From Lutjanus erythropterus (taxonomy: Eukaryota; Chordata; Actinopteri; Lutjaniformes; Lutjanidae): a DNA stretch of 64,000 nucleotides. The notes beneath the pieces were generated by a model. It had not been told where the DNA came from, did not search any database, and was given only the letters and a program-made list of their open reading frames with translations. The position numbers were made by a program, and so were the translations under genes. This document shows positions 12,403 through 24,010 of the stretch, piece after piece; position 1 is the first letter of the stretch; each line of letters starts with the position of its first letter. The stretch lies in assembly GCA_020091685.1 (NCBI GenBank), contig CM034594.1:5058903-5122902 (forward strand), given 5' to 3'.

Positions 12403-12510
12403 GTGGAGGTGGAGCAGGTGAACAGTTTTAGATTTCTGGGAATCAGCATCACAGTGAACCTGTCACAGTGATCTCACATCTCCAACCTGGCAAACAAAGC
12501 TCAAAAACGA
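12403..12510 (+). pseudogene. Second LINE relic, region after the reverse-transcriptase palm
   Basis: The plus-strand frame reads VEVEQVNSFRFLGISI, then TVNLSQ, a stop, then SHISNLANKAQKR. This fits the segment found after the catalytic palm in several fish LINEs, where a VxxFxFLGxxI motif is followed by LxWSxHI and KAxxR. The tryptophan codon at the expected place appears to have become the stop TGA. It differs in style from the relic at 11736, so it may come from another LINE family. The same-strand LINE tail at 13380-13520 may have belonged to it. Confidence 0.6.
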
Positions 12511-12929
12511 CATTTATAAAAGATGTTTATCCAACGATTCTCATTTTACTGTGCAAGTGTTATATATAACACGTAAACATTTCCAATTGTGTATGAACAG
12601 ATAGATTTAAAAGAAAAAGAAACATACACATGTATTCAGATACAAGCAAATATACTTATACACAACAGTAATTAAACATAATTAAACAACATGACATTAT
12701 GACATAATGACATAATGGCATATGACTAATAATAAACCTAACCTATTATTGTGTCAATGCATGAAAATGAATGAAAATAAAGAACGCACATAATTAAGGT
12801 ACATGCATGTAATTAAACTCACAAACACACCACCACACACACAAGTAGGACTGAAAGAAATAAAAGTATGGCATCAGATTCCTCTACATTCGATCCATAA
12901 CATCATAGGCAGCCATAAGGGCTTTTAAT

Positions 12930-13262
12930 ATGAGACTAGATATCGTCATAGATTTTGGATATTGTAATATTGCGATATGGCTCAAGTATTGTCTTGTCCT
13001 GGCTTGTAGAGGCTGGATTAAAGTAAAATGATGTGGTTTTCTGAAATTCTAGCAGTTCTTTTATTTGACTTTATACCGACTTTGGGATTATATCCACATT
13101 ACTGACAACTGTTGATCAAAAATCTCATTGTGTTAATATTTTGTGAAAACACCAGGAGCAATCCCTACAATATTGCAGCAAAAACAATAAATATCGATAT
13201 CAAGGTATTTAATCAAAAATATTGTGATATTTAATTTTGTGAATATCGCTCAGTCCTAGCAA
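12930..13262. mobile_element. Miniature element with GATAT-rich ends
   Basis: Both ends are rich in GATAT/ATATC: left ATATCGTCATAGATTTTGG with GTAATATTGCGATATGG, right AAATATCGATATCAAGG with GAATATCGCTCAGTCCTAG. The middle holds ATATCCACATTACTGACAAC, AAAAATCTCATTGTGTTAATA and GTGAAAACACCAGGAGCAAT. I recognise this order as a frequent teleost miniature repeat whose ends read like CTGGGCGATAT. It has no coding capacity. Confidence 0.65.
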
Positions 13263-13520
13263 CCATCTACTGAGCATCAGTGGTATCAGGGACATGAGGT
13301 GTCCAAATGTCACAGTCTGTTCACCTGCCAGCTTCAGATCAGATCCTTCGTTCAGGCTGTCATTTTCAGTCCTCCACCATTTAAAATAGTTCTATTATTT
13401 ATTCACACATTTCATTGTGTAGATTTTTGTATATAACTTTTGTTTTCTGTGAGAAGAGGGGACTGCATCTTGAATCTCTCTGCAGACCCCTGTGTTGTAG
13501 AATGATAATTAAATTAACCT
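13263..13520 (+). mobile_element. LINE-like 3-prime segment and tail
   Basis: From about 13330 a weak frame reads IRSFVQAVIFS, which resembles the end of a LINE ORF2 (a KSFxPxAI-like motif). It is followed by an AT-rich region and the tail GACTGCATCTTGAATCTCTC, then CAGACCCCTGTGTTGTAGAA and TGATAATTAAATTAA. The layout parallels the tail at 7905-8010. The miniature element at 12930 directly precedes it and may have split an older LINE copy. Confidence 0.4.
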
Positions 13521-14796
13521 AGTGTAATCTGAGACTAATTTAAACTGTATCACTGAATATAGCAGATATTTTTTCTACCTTAAATCAAACCCCTTCTCTG
13601 AACATAACAAGTCCAAGTTTAATCACAGGGGCATGAAAACATTTTATAAACAGGTAAAGGCTTGTGTGTCAAGTGTCCAAAATTGTTCACGCAAGAAAAA
13701 AAAACTTTTCCCGCAGGTGACAATTTTCTCAGTGTGAAATTAAAGCCTGTCAAAGGTACAGCTATAAAGTGAAATTCAAACTGTTCAATAAGGTTATGAA
13801 AAATGGATAAACACAGAGGAAATGGGGGATTATGGCTGGTTTCAATGATGATGTCTTAACCCTGGAGCTGCAAAGCCACAGCTACTTTGCATATTATTAT
13901 TGACTTGAGCCCAAGATTATATCATTTTTCCATGTGTGCACTCCTGAGCATGCAGACACAGATGCAAATGCTCACACGTACACACGCACACACAAAAACA
14001 CACATGCTCACACATATGTGCACACACACCAAGACTTATTATGAAATTTCACAGCTCGCCTGTGTGGAAATTTTTTCTGATTAAATTTCATTTACTGCAA
14101 CTGGGGTTTCATCACCCAATAACAGGCAGGAGAGCTGAAGCACTGATACATGCTTGGTTCCACCAGGCACCAGGGGAATATCAAAGCATGCCACCTATCC
14201 TCTTTTATTTCTCTCCCTCCATCTCGTACCTTCTCTTCTCCTGTCCCCTTCACGCACCTCTATACTCACCAGTGACCTAACTTCATCCCTCCCTCCTCTC
14301 AGTCCTTTTATTCCCGTTATCTCTTCCTCTTCGCCCCTCTTGTTCACATACCTCACCCAGCATAGCGGTGTCATGTAAGACACACTGCCTGGCCCAGCAG
14401 AACGACAACAACCCAGAGAGGAGACTACAACATCCTCGACACTCTACAATGACAGAACATCACTGGCCAACAGCCTCCTATGGGCTACAGAGCACTTTTG
14501 CAAGACATATAAAGCAGCGCAACAGATGGTGCCTCTGTGTGTCTCCACAAAGAACTGGACAACAACACGTATGATTTTCACACTATTGTTCAGAAAATTT
14601 CTATAGACACTTTCTTAAGCTGCACAATATGTACAATATATTATGTAACTTTACATAAATCACTGAGTTACTTGATGTTTTTACCTGAGATGTTCCTGCA
14701 GTGAACCAGCACCTGAACTCTGATACTGGCAGTGCAGACAGAGCTCTGTTTATATCTTATGTAACTTCTTTGGAGAATAATTCCTCAGAGGACAGG
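13521..14796. other. Unassigned stretch with CA-rich and pyrimidine-rich patches
   Basis: No gene was recognised. An imperfect CA-rich patch lies at about 13970-14030, and a pyrimidine-rich block at about 14196-14345. Open frames of 60 to 80 codons here (14041-14280, 14154-14378, minus 14195-14383) overlap on both strands and are shaped by that biased composition. Confidence 0.5.
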
Positions 14797-15079
14797 GATG
14801 CAACTAACAATTATTTTGATTTTTGATTTAATCTGACACTTATCTTCTCAATTAATTACTTGGTCTGTCAACACCAGAAAACAGTAAAAAATGCACATCA
14901 CAGTTTCCTAAAGCCCATGCTGATATAATCAAATTGCTTGTTTTGCTTGTCTGATCAGTACTTCAAAACCTAAAGATAGACATTTTCCTTCAAAACTTAC
15001 TCAAACTAATTAGTCAATTATCAAAACAGTTGGCAATTGATTAAAAACTGACAACTAATCAATTAGTCATTGCAGTCTC
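14797..15079 (-). mobile_element. Miniature AT-rich element, copy 2
   Basis: It carries GATGCAACTAACAATTATTTTG at the left, CACATCACAGTTTCCTAAAG in the centre and AACTAATCAATTAGTCATTGCAG at the right. This is the same family and orientation as the copy at 7101. It is full-length in outline but highly decayed. Confidence 0.65.
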
Positions 15080-15179
15080 ACATATGACAAAGAAAAGAAG
15101 GAAATCTTCACCACATGGAATCTGGAACCAGAGAATATTAGCCAGCTTTGCAGCTGTTGTGTTGGTAGTTGTGGTGGTT

Positions 15180-15368
15180 GATTAATCAAAAAAATGCAAA
15201 ACATTGTCTGATTCTGCTCCTAAAATGTGCAGATTTGCAGCTCTTTTCTCTTTCTCACCTAGTTTTATAATTTTGAATAAACAGGTCTAGGTTTGTGGGC
15301 TGTTGGTCAGACAAAACAAGCAATTTGCAGACATCACTGGAAAATTGTGATCGGCATCTATTTATTAA
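15180..15368 (+). mobile_element. Miniature AT-rich element, copy 3 (partial, inverted relative to copy 2)
   Basis: The segment holds AAATGTGCAGATTTGCAGCTC, then GGGCTGTTGGTCAGACAAAA, CAAGCAATTTGCAGACATCAC and AAATTGTGATCGGCATCTAT. These are the internal phrases of the same family in the opposite orientation to copies 1 and 2. The terminal ATTAATCGATTA parts are largely absent. It lies only about 100 bp from copy 2. Confidence 0.65.
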
Positions 15369-15545
15369 CCCAACCTCAGAACCAGGTTGGCAGAAAAAGC
15401 AGAAAAGGACCAGAGCGGGCTGGCCTAACCACATGGCGAGGGCAAGCAGTACTGTAGGGAATTAGTGGTGCGAAAAGTGAGATGAGCTTACCAGGGTTTC
15501 AGGTTAGGCCTGCATCCTGTCTTGCTGTTGGCAACCAAACACACT

Positions 15546-15870
15546 GGGCCCTATCTTAAACCTGGTGCAAAGCTGTTCTACTGGTGGCACAGGTGGATTT
15601 TGCTATCTTACACCAGTGCAGTTGCCATTTTTGCCACCTCTGCAAAATAGCAAATGAACTTGTGTCTGGTCTATGTGGCCATGGGCAGGAGGTCTACAAA
15701 TGAAAGCAAAAGTAAAAACCACTTGCGCCTTTGACCGGCTAAAACCTGGTGGAAGCACAAAGTCTGTGGTGCAGTTGATCTGCCTGCACAAATAGCAGCT
15801 GATGCGTTTGGCTGAGGCACACACACATCATCACAAACACAAAACACCTTAATTTATGTAAAGCTGCATA
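15546..15870 (+). mobile_element. Terminal fragment (copy C) of the copy A/B transposon family
   Basis: It opens with GGGCCCTATCTTAAACCTGG, the best-preserved terminal repeat of the family in this window. It continues with TTTTGCTATCTTACACCAGTG, TGCCATTTTTGCCAC, CGGCTAAAACCTGGTGGAAGC and ACAAAACACCTTAATTTATG in the order seen in copies A and B. Similarity stops near 15870, so only the first 325 bp or so of the element is present. Confidence 0.7.
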
Positions 15871-16789
15871 ATAATGATGATGATAATGAATTATGAAATA
15901 TAATTTCAAGGTGCATTAGTATAAAACATAACCAGTTACATATCTGCATGACACTTATGGTTCAAGTATTGTATTAATTTTTGCAGCTGTTAATGTAAAA
16001 TAAACTATTTACACATGATGCTGCTTTGGAGACATCTTGCCATCTCCATATATTGTACATTCTCACGCTTTAACTTCTAGAACCAGGAGAAACCTAAACT
16101 CGCCTGTGGACATCTCATTTTGGATGAAACTCTACATTTTGATCAACATGTTTTGACTGAACTGAATGGTTTCACCTGTGACCCAAAAACACTTTATGAG
16201 CCACAGCTGGTCTCGCAATCAGTGTTTCTGCTTGAGTGCTGAAAACATGTTTTTCACTGTGAAATATATTTGTGTTTAAAAGTTTCTGTGTCATCAACCC
16301 TTTTGTTTGAGTGTCCACAAATACAAAAAAAATTCACTGACTGGTCTGAGCACTGCTGCCCACCTACAAATGGCGTGGAGCTGCTCATATCGACAGCCCA
16401 CAAAAGACAGAAATTTTCAAGCTGTCAGGATAACACTGGTCAATGGCTACGTGCCAGTCTGGAAGCTGATCTTGACCACAGCTTGTAAACATGAGGCAGA
16501 CGAACATACACAAGCTGATAAACACACACACACTAGAGGAAAAACAACAATGCACCCATACTGAGCTGTTGAAAAGATGGACTGATGGTTCAATATTTTT
16601 TCTTGCATTTTTGTCACAATTTTTTCTGAGCCTTAACATTATGCTTTCAGTCTGTTTCCTCACACACTTGTTTTTTTTCTTTCTTTCCAAAGAATGTTAC
16701 TGTTCACTGGGTATGCGGGCTATTCTGCAATGACTGCCTTTATAAGTGGTTTCACACAATCATAACTGTGAAATTTTCCAGTGCTTCAG

Positions 16790-16990
16790 TGCAGGGTTAA
16801 GTGCCTTGTGCCAGGGGGGCCTCAACATCAGTTAACAATAGAGGATGGAGGAATGTTTGTGTACTTTACCTGTCTATATGTTCCCCTTCAGTCAAAGGAC
16901 TTGAACCGGCAAGCATGACTAAAAATTGCATGACCTCAATGTTAACTCCCCCCTCAACCTTGTCTCCAAGGCGAGCGTACAAAGCGCTGG
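16790..16990 (-). mobile_element. tRNA-derived SINE relic
   Basis: On the minus strand the sequence GGTTCAAGTCC at 16907-16897 is a perfect RNA polymerase III B box. Downstream of it on the same strand come GATGTTGAGGCCCCCCTGGC and ACAAGGCACTTAACCCTGCA, which match the body of a common teleost SINE (GTTGAGGTGCCCTTGAGCAAGGCACTTAACC in outline). The A box is not clear, so the head is damaged. It is unlikely to be active. Confidence 0.65.
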
Positions 16991-17239
16991 GCTTTGACAT
17001 CACAGACTCATGTTCGCATCTCCCATACAGACTCCATCTGTGCTTAGGTTTAGGCAATAAAAACACTTTAAGGTCGAGGATCTTGGTTCTGGCTAAAAGT
17101 TAATAAAAATGCTGTGTGTGGTAATTCAGGTCACAGCAGACTCTGTATTACACCAAGACCATGATCCCTCCCAAAGCTCTGCTGTGAGTCTGCAAAAAAT
17201 ATAACTATAAAATAACAATTTAATGATTATTAAGTCACT
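16991..17239. repeat. Dispersed repeat fragment with TTAGGTTTAGGCAATAAAAAC
   Basis: The phrase GCTTAGGTTTAGGCAATAAA, followed by AACACTTTAAGG and GGTTCTGGCTAAAAG, matches a repeat I recognise in teleosts (GGTTAGGTTTAGGCAAC-like). It is short and old. The remainder to 17239 is unassigned. Confidence 0.35.
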
Positions 17240-17665
17240 ATGATCACAAGACTGGACATTTTGATGAAAAGCTTGAAAATCTTATACATTGTCAGTGAAC
17301 ATTTTACTGATACCTTTGGTATCCACATTTTTCAGGTGCCTGCACCTTTTCTAACGTCAAATTCACACACTGTTCATGCATTTTCAAGCTTTTCCAGCAC
17401 CTATGGTAGCAGTTGTGGTAGCCACACGCACAGAGCCAAGCGAGACTCATGCAGAGTTGTCTTCATTTTGTGAGCATGAAGCTAATACAAATGCTCTTAT
17501 CTAAAAGCCAACTATTCAGTCAGATAAAGGTTTGTTATAAAAGTAATGCAATCATAATTTCAAGCAGTTTCAAGCACTCTATCCAAAAACCCAATGACTT
17601 TTCAAACCCCCAAAACACGACATTAAAATTTGAGCATTTTCGAGGATTTCCAGTATACAAACCCT
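17240..17665. repeat. Decayed repeat of the GCTTGAAA / TTTCAAGC type
   Basis: The interval contains AAAGCTTGAAAATCTTATAC, TTTTCAAGCTTTTCCAGCAC, ATCATAATTTCAAGCAGTTTC and AATTTGAGCATTTTCGAGG. This mix of GCTTGAAA and TTTCAAGC motifs is typical of a common teleost dispersed repeat. The 77- and 100-codon frames here (17240-17473, 17449-17751) are repeat-derived. Confidence 0.4.
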
Positions 17666-20040
17666 TATTTTTGCAACTTGCTAGATACATTAATTATCAA
17701 CATTTTTTCATTCCGTTAATAATCTGGCCACTCCTCCTTCTAGGAGACTGAGTTGCACCACCATAGAAATAGAAACTCTGTGATCAGTGGATCCTGGCTT
17801 GTATATTTTTTTCAACTAGAAGGATCAATAGACTGGGAAAGGTAAATATATTCATTTAAACCTTGCAGCTGTTACCAAGTTTTGTCCAAACTGCATGTCT
17901 TCATTAAGTATTTGAGGGTATAACCTAATGCATGTCCAAGAGAGAAAACAAACAGTTCCTTATTTCCCCACATTTCTCAGCCTGGAAGACACCAGGCTGC
18001 TGACCTGAGCGTTTGATTGCATTTGAAAGCGGCCACGGCATCAGAAAGCAAACACACATTCGTAGAAGAGACATTACTCTTTATGTTGCTCTTTCTTCAC
18101 CATGTCTTCACAGACGAGGCTGACTTTCAGACTGTGAACTGTCTTGACTAAAGAGAATTATGGTTTTAGTGGTGTCTTGGCACAAATAATTGATTTATCT
18201 TGTGCTTCTCCATTTGTAATAGCATTTATAACGCCACAGTATTTAAAACACCCTGATTTGCATTTAACTTCTTCAGATCATACAAAAGCCCTCATATATG
18301 GACTGAGATGCATAGAGATTCTGATACAGGGGTAAAAGTCTTAAAGCATTAAAGTAATTGGAGGTTACACCATTTTCTCAAGGAAAACACTGAGAAGCAA
18401 ATATAGTTGCTAGGCAACTGCTCATGCCAAAACTCATCGGCTTATACTGTGAGACTACAATGTGAGGGGAAGTATTTATTCAAGCAATATGTTGTAAGGA
18501 AACACTGGGGGGAAAAAAACTGTTGAAATTGTCTCTTTTAAACCCGTGTGCATTAACACCACTAGTATTTTTGTCATAACTCTTTGCAAGCAAGCTGCTT
18601 AGAGTTTCTGAATATATTTTCCAAAAGAAAAGATGTTAATTATCAGACTATTATGGAGATGAAATACAGAGAAAAAAACTTTAATTTATTTTTTACCAAA
18701 GACTAAAAACAAAAACATTCTATAGAAGCCTACAAAAGCATGTTCAACTCAGGATATTTCATATCAGTCATGTTCAACTACTCAATGAGATTCGGTAACT
18801 TTATAATGATCATTATTAATAGATATTAAATTAATCCTAAATTACTTTTTTCATTCTTAAACAATGAAATTATAGTTATATTTACCAATTATTGGTAATG
18901 GTGCAGCCTAATTTAAGTCATTTTATAATTAGTTTCTGTAATATAAAATGAAAAAAAATTATATAATGCATCATAACTGATAGCAATTACATTCTGATTA
19001 AATCAGTAAACTAATAGTTTATTGTATTGTATTTGTAAACCTTTAAGAAATCATTGCATAGAGAGATGGACTAGATATTTGTAATACCTTGGTAATTGTT
19101 AGGAATTAGTTTTTTAAACATCTAAAAACATTCTTTGGAGTATAAACTTGCAACTGATAATTATAAAACTTTACGTGCATTATGAGAAATTATGAGGACC
19201 TCCATGATCTTTTCCTCAACCCACCTTGTAGTTTTGTTTGTTAACCTAGCCAGGTAGTTTTTGTGCTTTTATTACCTGGACGTTGCTTATTTATAAATGC
19301 TAACTTGACCATGGAACCCTGCACATGAAAAACTGAGGCAAGAGTGTCACAACTTGAAGGGCCACTGAAGCTGATGAGTTCAGAGCAAGAACATGTTGTC
19401 TATAAACATGATCTGTATTACCATTACAAAGCTAAAACAAACTAAAATGTTTAATAAATAGTTTATAAAGCATAAATAAAAATAATTTAAGTATTTGTTA
19501 AAATAACTATAACTAAGTGTAATTAACTATTAATTACAATTTATTAATGACTGTTATAATGTTATTATAAATTGTTACTCAATTGGAAGTGCTGGTCTTG
19601 ATTAAAAACACTTGATTATATGTGTAGAACACTAGAGTCAGCTCAGCCTAACTAAAGACACTTGTCAAATCTTTAATATCCTCTAATGCTAGCATAACCA
19701 AAATTGTCATTCATATTAAATTCACCTTTGTTCTATTAGTTCACCAGCTGCAACACTATCTACATTATTCCTCCTTTGGTAGAGAAACAGATGATGAAAA
19801 TTTGAATACAATTTTGACTGTCATTTTCCATTTAACCCATTAAAATGTCAGTGTGTCTTGCTGAATATGACCCTGAAGCAGAAACTGGTTTGAATGATGG
19901 CTCCATGTGCCCTTTTTCTAAAGGAAAACAGACAGTCTCTCTCTGGGTCAATTTGCTTTTCATTCTGTGACCCACCAATCATATTTGACCGATGGACATT
20001 TTGAGGACCCCTACAGAGTAGTTAAATGACAGGACTCAAA
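17666..20040. other. AT-rich unassigned stretch
   Basis: No gene was recognised. 18780-19150 and 19430-19590 are especially AT-rich, with recurring TTATAA, ATTAATAA and TAACTATTAATT steps that resemble a degraded teleost AT-rich repeat. No frame has a recognisable domain. Confidence 0.5.
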
Positions 20041-20085
20041 CCCACACACACCCACGCACAACACACACACACATACACGCTAGTC
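20041..20085. repeat. Imperfect CA-rich tract
   Basis: ACACAC units are interrupted by CCCACGC, GCACAAC and ATACACGC. It is a degenerate microsatellite. Confidence 0.8.
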
Positions 20086-20289
20086 TGACAGAGGACAGAG
20101 ACTATTTAGAGGCTAGATGGACAGAGTGAGAAAGATTGGAAAGAAAAATATTAATCATTGGATTTGACATGTTTTGCCACCACCTGTCAGCCTAATGTTT
20201 GTCAGGGTTTGGAGGAGATGACAAGGCTGGGAGGGTCATGAAAGAGGCATGCTGTCTCATTACATGTGACACACGTAGGTGGGCAGACA

Positions 20290-20292
<3 letters not shown>

Positions 20293-20322
<30 letters not shown>
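20293..20322. repeat. (AC)15 microsatellite
   Basis: An uninterrupted AC dinucleotide run of 30 bases. The short frames crossing it on both strands are a by-product of the repeat. Confidence 0.95.
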
Positions 20323-20324
<2 letters not shown>

Positions 20325-21099
20325 AAAAACACCACATTAAGTACCATCAGACACCACAGGAAGAAGAATGATAGCTTACAGCATGCATACAAGAGATATA
20401 AATAAATCCCTCTGAGACAAAAGCCTTTACAAATTGCACAATTAGTCCCTGAGAGCCATTGTCCACAATTAATACCCCATAGACTTTGACCCTGAAACCC
20501 AGCCATCAAAGTGTGTCATTTGCAATGCAACAGTTATAAAAACAGTGACAAAGAACCAGAGCGAACAAAGAGCTATGAATATGTCTTCATAATTATGCGA
20601 ACAAAATGAAGCAATCAACATTTATTGACACATAGGAGCCGAGGATGAACCCGCTGTTCATGCAGATGACGCAAGGACCACCCCAGTCAAGCTCAATGAG
20701 GACGATACAAATCACGTTGTCTTGGCTGTCATCTACTTTGCTTAATCCGTGTCAAGATCAAAAAGCCAATCAGAGGTGCAAGACGTGTCAGGTTGTGACA
20801 TGATAATATGTGATACAGACAATGGCTTCCCTTGGAGCCTTAATCAGCTGATTGATTAACAGGACTACAAGCCTACAGCTATGCCAGTGGCTCTGTCAGG
20901 CTGTAATGACAGTTGTATGCCTCCGTCAACCACTAAAGTTACAGTTTACATCTATTTATATAATGTATAGTGAGGGCTTTGGGGGTATTTAATTTAAAAA
21001 AAGTGTATTTGTTTGGCAAAATGGAAGTGATCACCATGTTGACATACTGTCTTCATTTTGAGTTTTTACAGAGGACTGATTGAGAGCTTTGCAGAACAC
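20323..21099. other. Unassigned non-coding stretch
   Basis: Nothing recognisable was found. Composition is mixed, with no long frame and no simple repeat. Confidence 0.5.
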
Positions 21100-21510
21100 T
21101 ATGACATCACAGTGAAGCTAACCTTTTACATTTTGTATATAAAATGTCATCACTTCATAATTTTATCCTGTTAGACATTTCATTGAAATTTTGTCATAAC
21201 TAGTCTAAAAATTCTTGAGTTATGGACAAAAATGTGTTGTGTGAGGTCACAATGACCTTGACCACTGGCCCATTCAAATTCCCCCCAGGTGTTCCTTAGA
21301 TATATATATATATAGATATATATTCATAAGGATGGGATGGAGATTGCAGTGACCTTGACTTTTGACCTTTGACCACCAAAATCTAATCAGTTCATCCTTG
21401 AGTCCAAGTGGACATTTGTACCAAGTTTGAAAAAAATCCTTTAAGGCATTACATCACATTCACAAGAATGGGACGGACGAACAGATGGACAAAAACTACA
21501 CCTGATAATC
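21100..21510 (+). repeat. Dispersed teleost repeat with GACCTTGACC
   Basis: Ordered landmarks are GAAATTTTGTCATAACTAG, GTTATGGACAAAAATGTG, GTCACAATGACCTTGACC, TTTGACCACCAAAATCTAATC, AGTTCATCCTTGAGTCCAAG and AGAATGGGACGGACGAACAG. This is one of the most recognisable dispersed repeats in percomorph fish. An AT-rich (TA)n insert lies at about 21300-21325. It has no coding capacity of its own. Confidence 0.7.
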
Positions 21511-22126
21511 TAAGTGGTGATAGACAAACCAAAGTTGTAAAGTAGACACATTGAAATTCTGACCTGATGATTACGCTGTATGAAAAGTGATGCGCTGTAT
21601 CACAATTTCCAGCGGGTAGTGCTATCTCAAATCAAGGATGGCCGTTCTGTCCTTACCGGAAATGCCAATCGTAGCTTCTTCTTCTTCATGGGAGAACTGA
21701 AGCTGCACGGAGTTTTACTGCCTACTGCGGTCTTGCTCATTCATTTGTGTTCAATTTAACTTCATTCAACATGAATGTCCTTTTAACCTTATTTGCTTTC
21801 ATTGGCCTTCTGTTTCTTGGGAGGTTAAAAACATGCCATAAACTCCAGTGACAATGGGCAGACAATGCATGACTTATATCTGTATAATTCGTTGATCACC
21901 ACCAACACGATAGTCGTCATAGCTGTTTCCTCTGCTGCCTGGGCTGCCATATTCACAAGTTTAGTAGCCCCACCTCTTCTGCTACATAGACAAGATGGCG
22001 ATGTTAAGGGTAAGAAGTGACCAGCATTCCACACTTAACTTTTTGGCCGTTTTAAGTACAACATCCAGGTACTCACAGGGCATCTTTCTGCTTAAATATC
22101 AATATGAATGCCCTTATGCACTCAAA
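21511..22126. other. Unassigned stretch, possibly repeat-derived
   Basis: The segment includes CTTCTTCTTCATGGGAGAAC, ACACGATAGTCGTCATAGC and GACAAGATGGCGATGTTAAGG. The last resembles phrases common in teleost miniature elements, but I could not find matching ends. No gene was recognised. Confidence 0.35.
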
Positions 22127-23790
22127 ACAGTAAGGGCTGTATCTTACGTTGTTCCAAAGTGCAAGTGGAAAGCGTGAGGCACAATGGATTTGATTTATTC
22201 AAGATGTTTCCAAATCCGCCAGGGACGCGAGTGGTATTTTGCCCTGCCCCACACTTTGTGCCGCCTGCGCGAAGCGAGACACACCGATCAGATGTGCCCA
22301 AGTGCCCTCATTAATTCACTGGAGAGTTTAGGCTGAACATGCAATAAACCAATCAGAAAGCCAACCTCTCATCACCTTAAAGAGGCGGGTGCACCAGCAG
22401 CGCAAGCAGTGGCAGCATGACAGCGGATTTACCAGGAGGAAACAAAGAGAAAAGATATGCAAAGTGAGGAGACAGATCTCCTGGTTTGAGAAGAGAAAGT
22501 GTAGAAGTGTGCAATATAAGGAGACAGCAGGACGTCTCCACAGCAGCTTCATGTGTAAATAGTTTATTTTACATTAACGCCTGCAAAGACCAATACAATA
22601 AATGTACCACAAATGTCATGCTGATATGTAACTGGTTATGTTTTAACCTGAAGTACCTTGAAATTGTGTTGTATTTTCTAATTAATTATCATCATCATCA
22701 TTATTATGCAGCTCTGTTGGTTGAGGAGTGGAGAGAGATGGTACGGTAGAGAGGGGAGGCGAACCAATCCAGTCTAGCCGTGAAGCTGCCCGCTCCGTTG
22801 ACCACCTGAATCGGGTGAAGGAGCAGTTACGCGACTGTCCGTGCTCCTCCTTCTTCTCCTCTCCCATCTAATCCTCATCTCCTCCTCCCATCTTCGCTCC
22901 TCTGACTCGCTATGAAACAATCAGAAATGAGTTTCTGAAGTTTGAAGAGCTCAAAATTACACACTGATATCCAACCAGCTCTGACAGAAGCACACAACCT
23001 TTTTCTCTCCGGGTCGGGCCGGAATCATGCCGTCAAATATAGTGTCTTGTATATTTTGTATGTTATAGATCATAATTGATGAATCCATGTTTTTCTGGAT
23101 CAATCAACATAAACATGCAAACACAAACACTACAGCTGCTCCAGCTGTCATGCTGACTCATCTGATAAAAACTATCTGACAGCTGTGATCCTGTCCTGTG
23201 CTCACTTTGCAGGTCTGTTTAGATTTATTAGGCTTTATAATTGAAAAATAATTTCTTCTTCCTTATTATTGAGTTTATCTTTAAAGAAACATGCACGCAC
23301 AGCTATTTAACATTAATGAAAGGTGTTCTGTGATTGTGGAGATGTGTGTGCACCTCAGCCAAGTGTGAGACACACACACACACGCTTTTAACTTCAATAT
23401 TTACACTTCATAATGCGTCCTTAATAACATTTTACTAGTCCAAACTCCCGTGTGAGGAAGAGAATGAACATAAATGAAGATGTTTTGTGATTGTGAAGAT
23501 GTGTGTTTCTGCCAAAAGCACTGGGTGCTATCTTGTGCTGAAAGACAACAGACTTTGTGCTTCAACCATGTTTTAGCTGGTCTAAAGCGCAAGTGGTTTT
23601 TATCCCAATGCATCAAGCACAAGATAGCTAATGCCCCAGGCCAGGCCTTCGTTTTGCCTTCATGCTTAGACCTCCCGCCCACAGCCACACAGATCAGGCG
23701 CTAGTGTATTTGCTATCTTGCAGACATGGCAAGAATCACACTTGCACTTGTGTAAGATAGGAACGCCACATGTGCCAGTGTCACTACAGA
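22127..23790 (-). mobile_element. Non-autonomous DNA transposon, copy B (longest copy)
   Basis: Read on the minus strand it matches copy A (8155-9330) and fragment C (15546-15870), with the same landmarks in the same order. The left edge TAAGGGCTGTATCTTAC, then TTCCAAAGTGCAAG, is a decayed version of the GGGCCCTATCTTA terminal repeat in copy C. The right edge near 23740-23760 ends GTGTAAGATAGG, the complement of that repeat. It keeps a central part of about 500 bp (22491-22985) missing in A, with a GGAGGAGATGAGG-rich segment and a 61-codon minus-strand frame of no recognised function. No transposase was recognised. Confidence 0.75.
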
Positions 23791-23839
23791 AGTACATGAA
23801 TTGAGACATAGCAAATGAATCATTTTAAAGTTATTTGGA

Positions 23840-24010
23840 TTAATCCACTGGAGACCATGAATGGCTGAACAAAATTTCATGGCAATTCATCTGATAACAG
23901 TCAAGATATCTCAGTCTGAACCACAGTGGTTGACAAACCAAAAGACAGGCAAAATGACCAACATTTCCATCCCTTGGGCCATGAAACTAGCATGGCTAAA
24001 ACCTGCTGTT
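23840..24010 (+). repeat. Dispersed teleost repeat (ACAAAATTTCATGGCAATTC type), copy 1
   Basis: Ordered phrases GGAGACCATGAATGGCTG, ACAAAATTTCATGGCAATTC, CAAGATATCTCAGTCTGAAC, CACAGTGGTTGACAAACC and CATGAAACTAGCATGGCTAAA match the consensus I know from teleosts. The 154-codon plus-strand frame at 23861-24325 starts inside this repeat, so I do not call it a gene. Confidence 0.65.

Noticed and set aside
20041..20322. CRISPR-like spaced repeats in the CA-rich patches
   Set aside because: They are dinucleotide microsatellites without spacers, and the DNA is eukaryotic.
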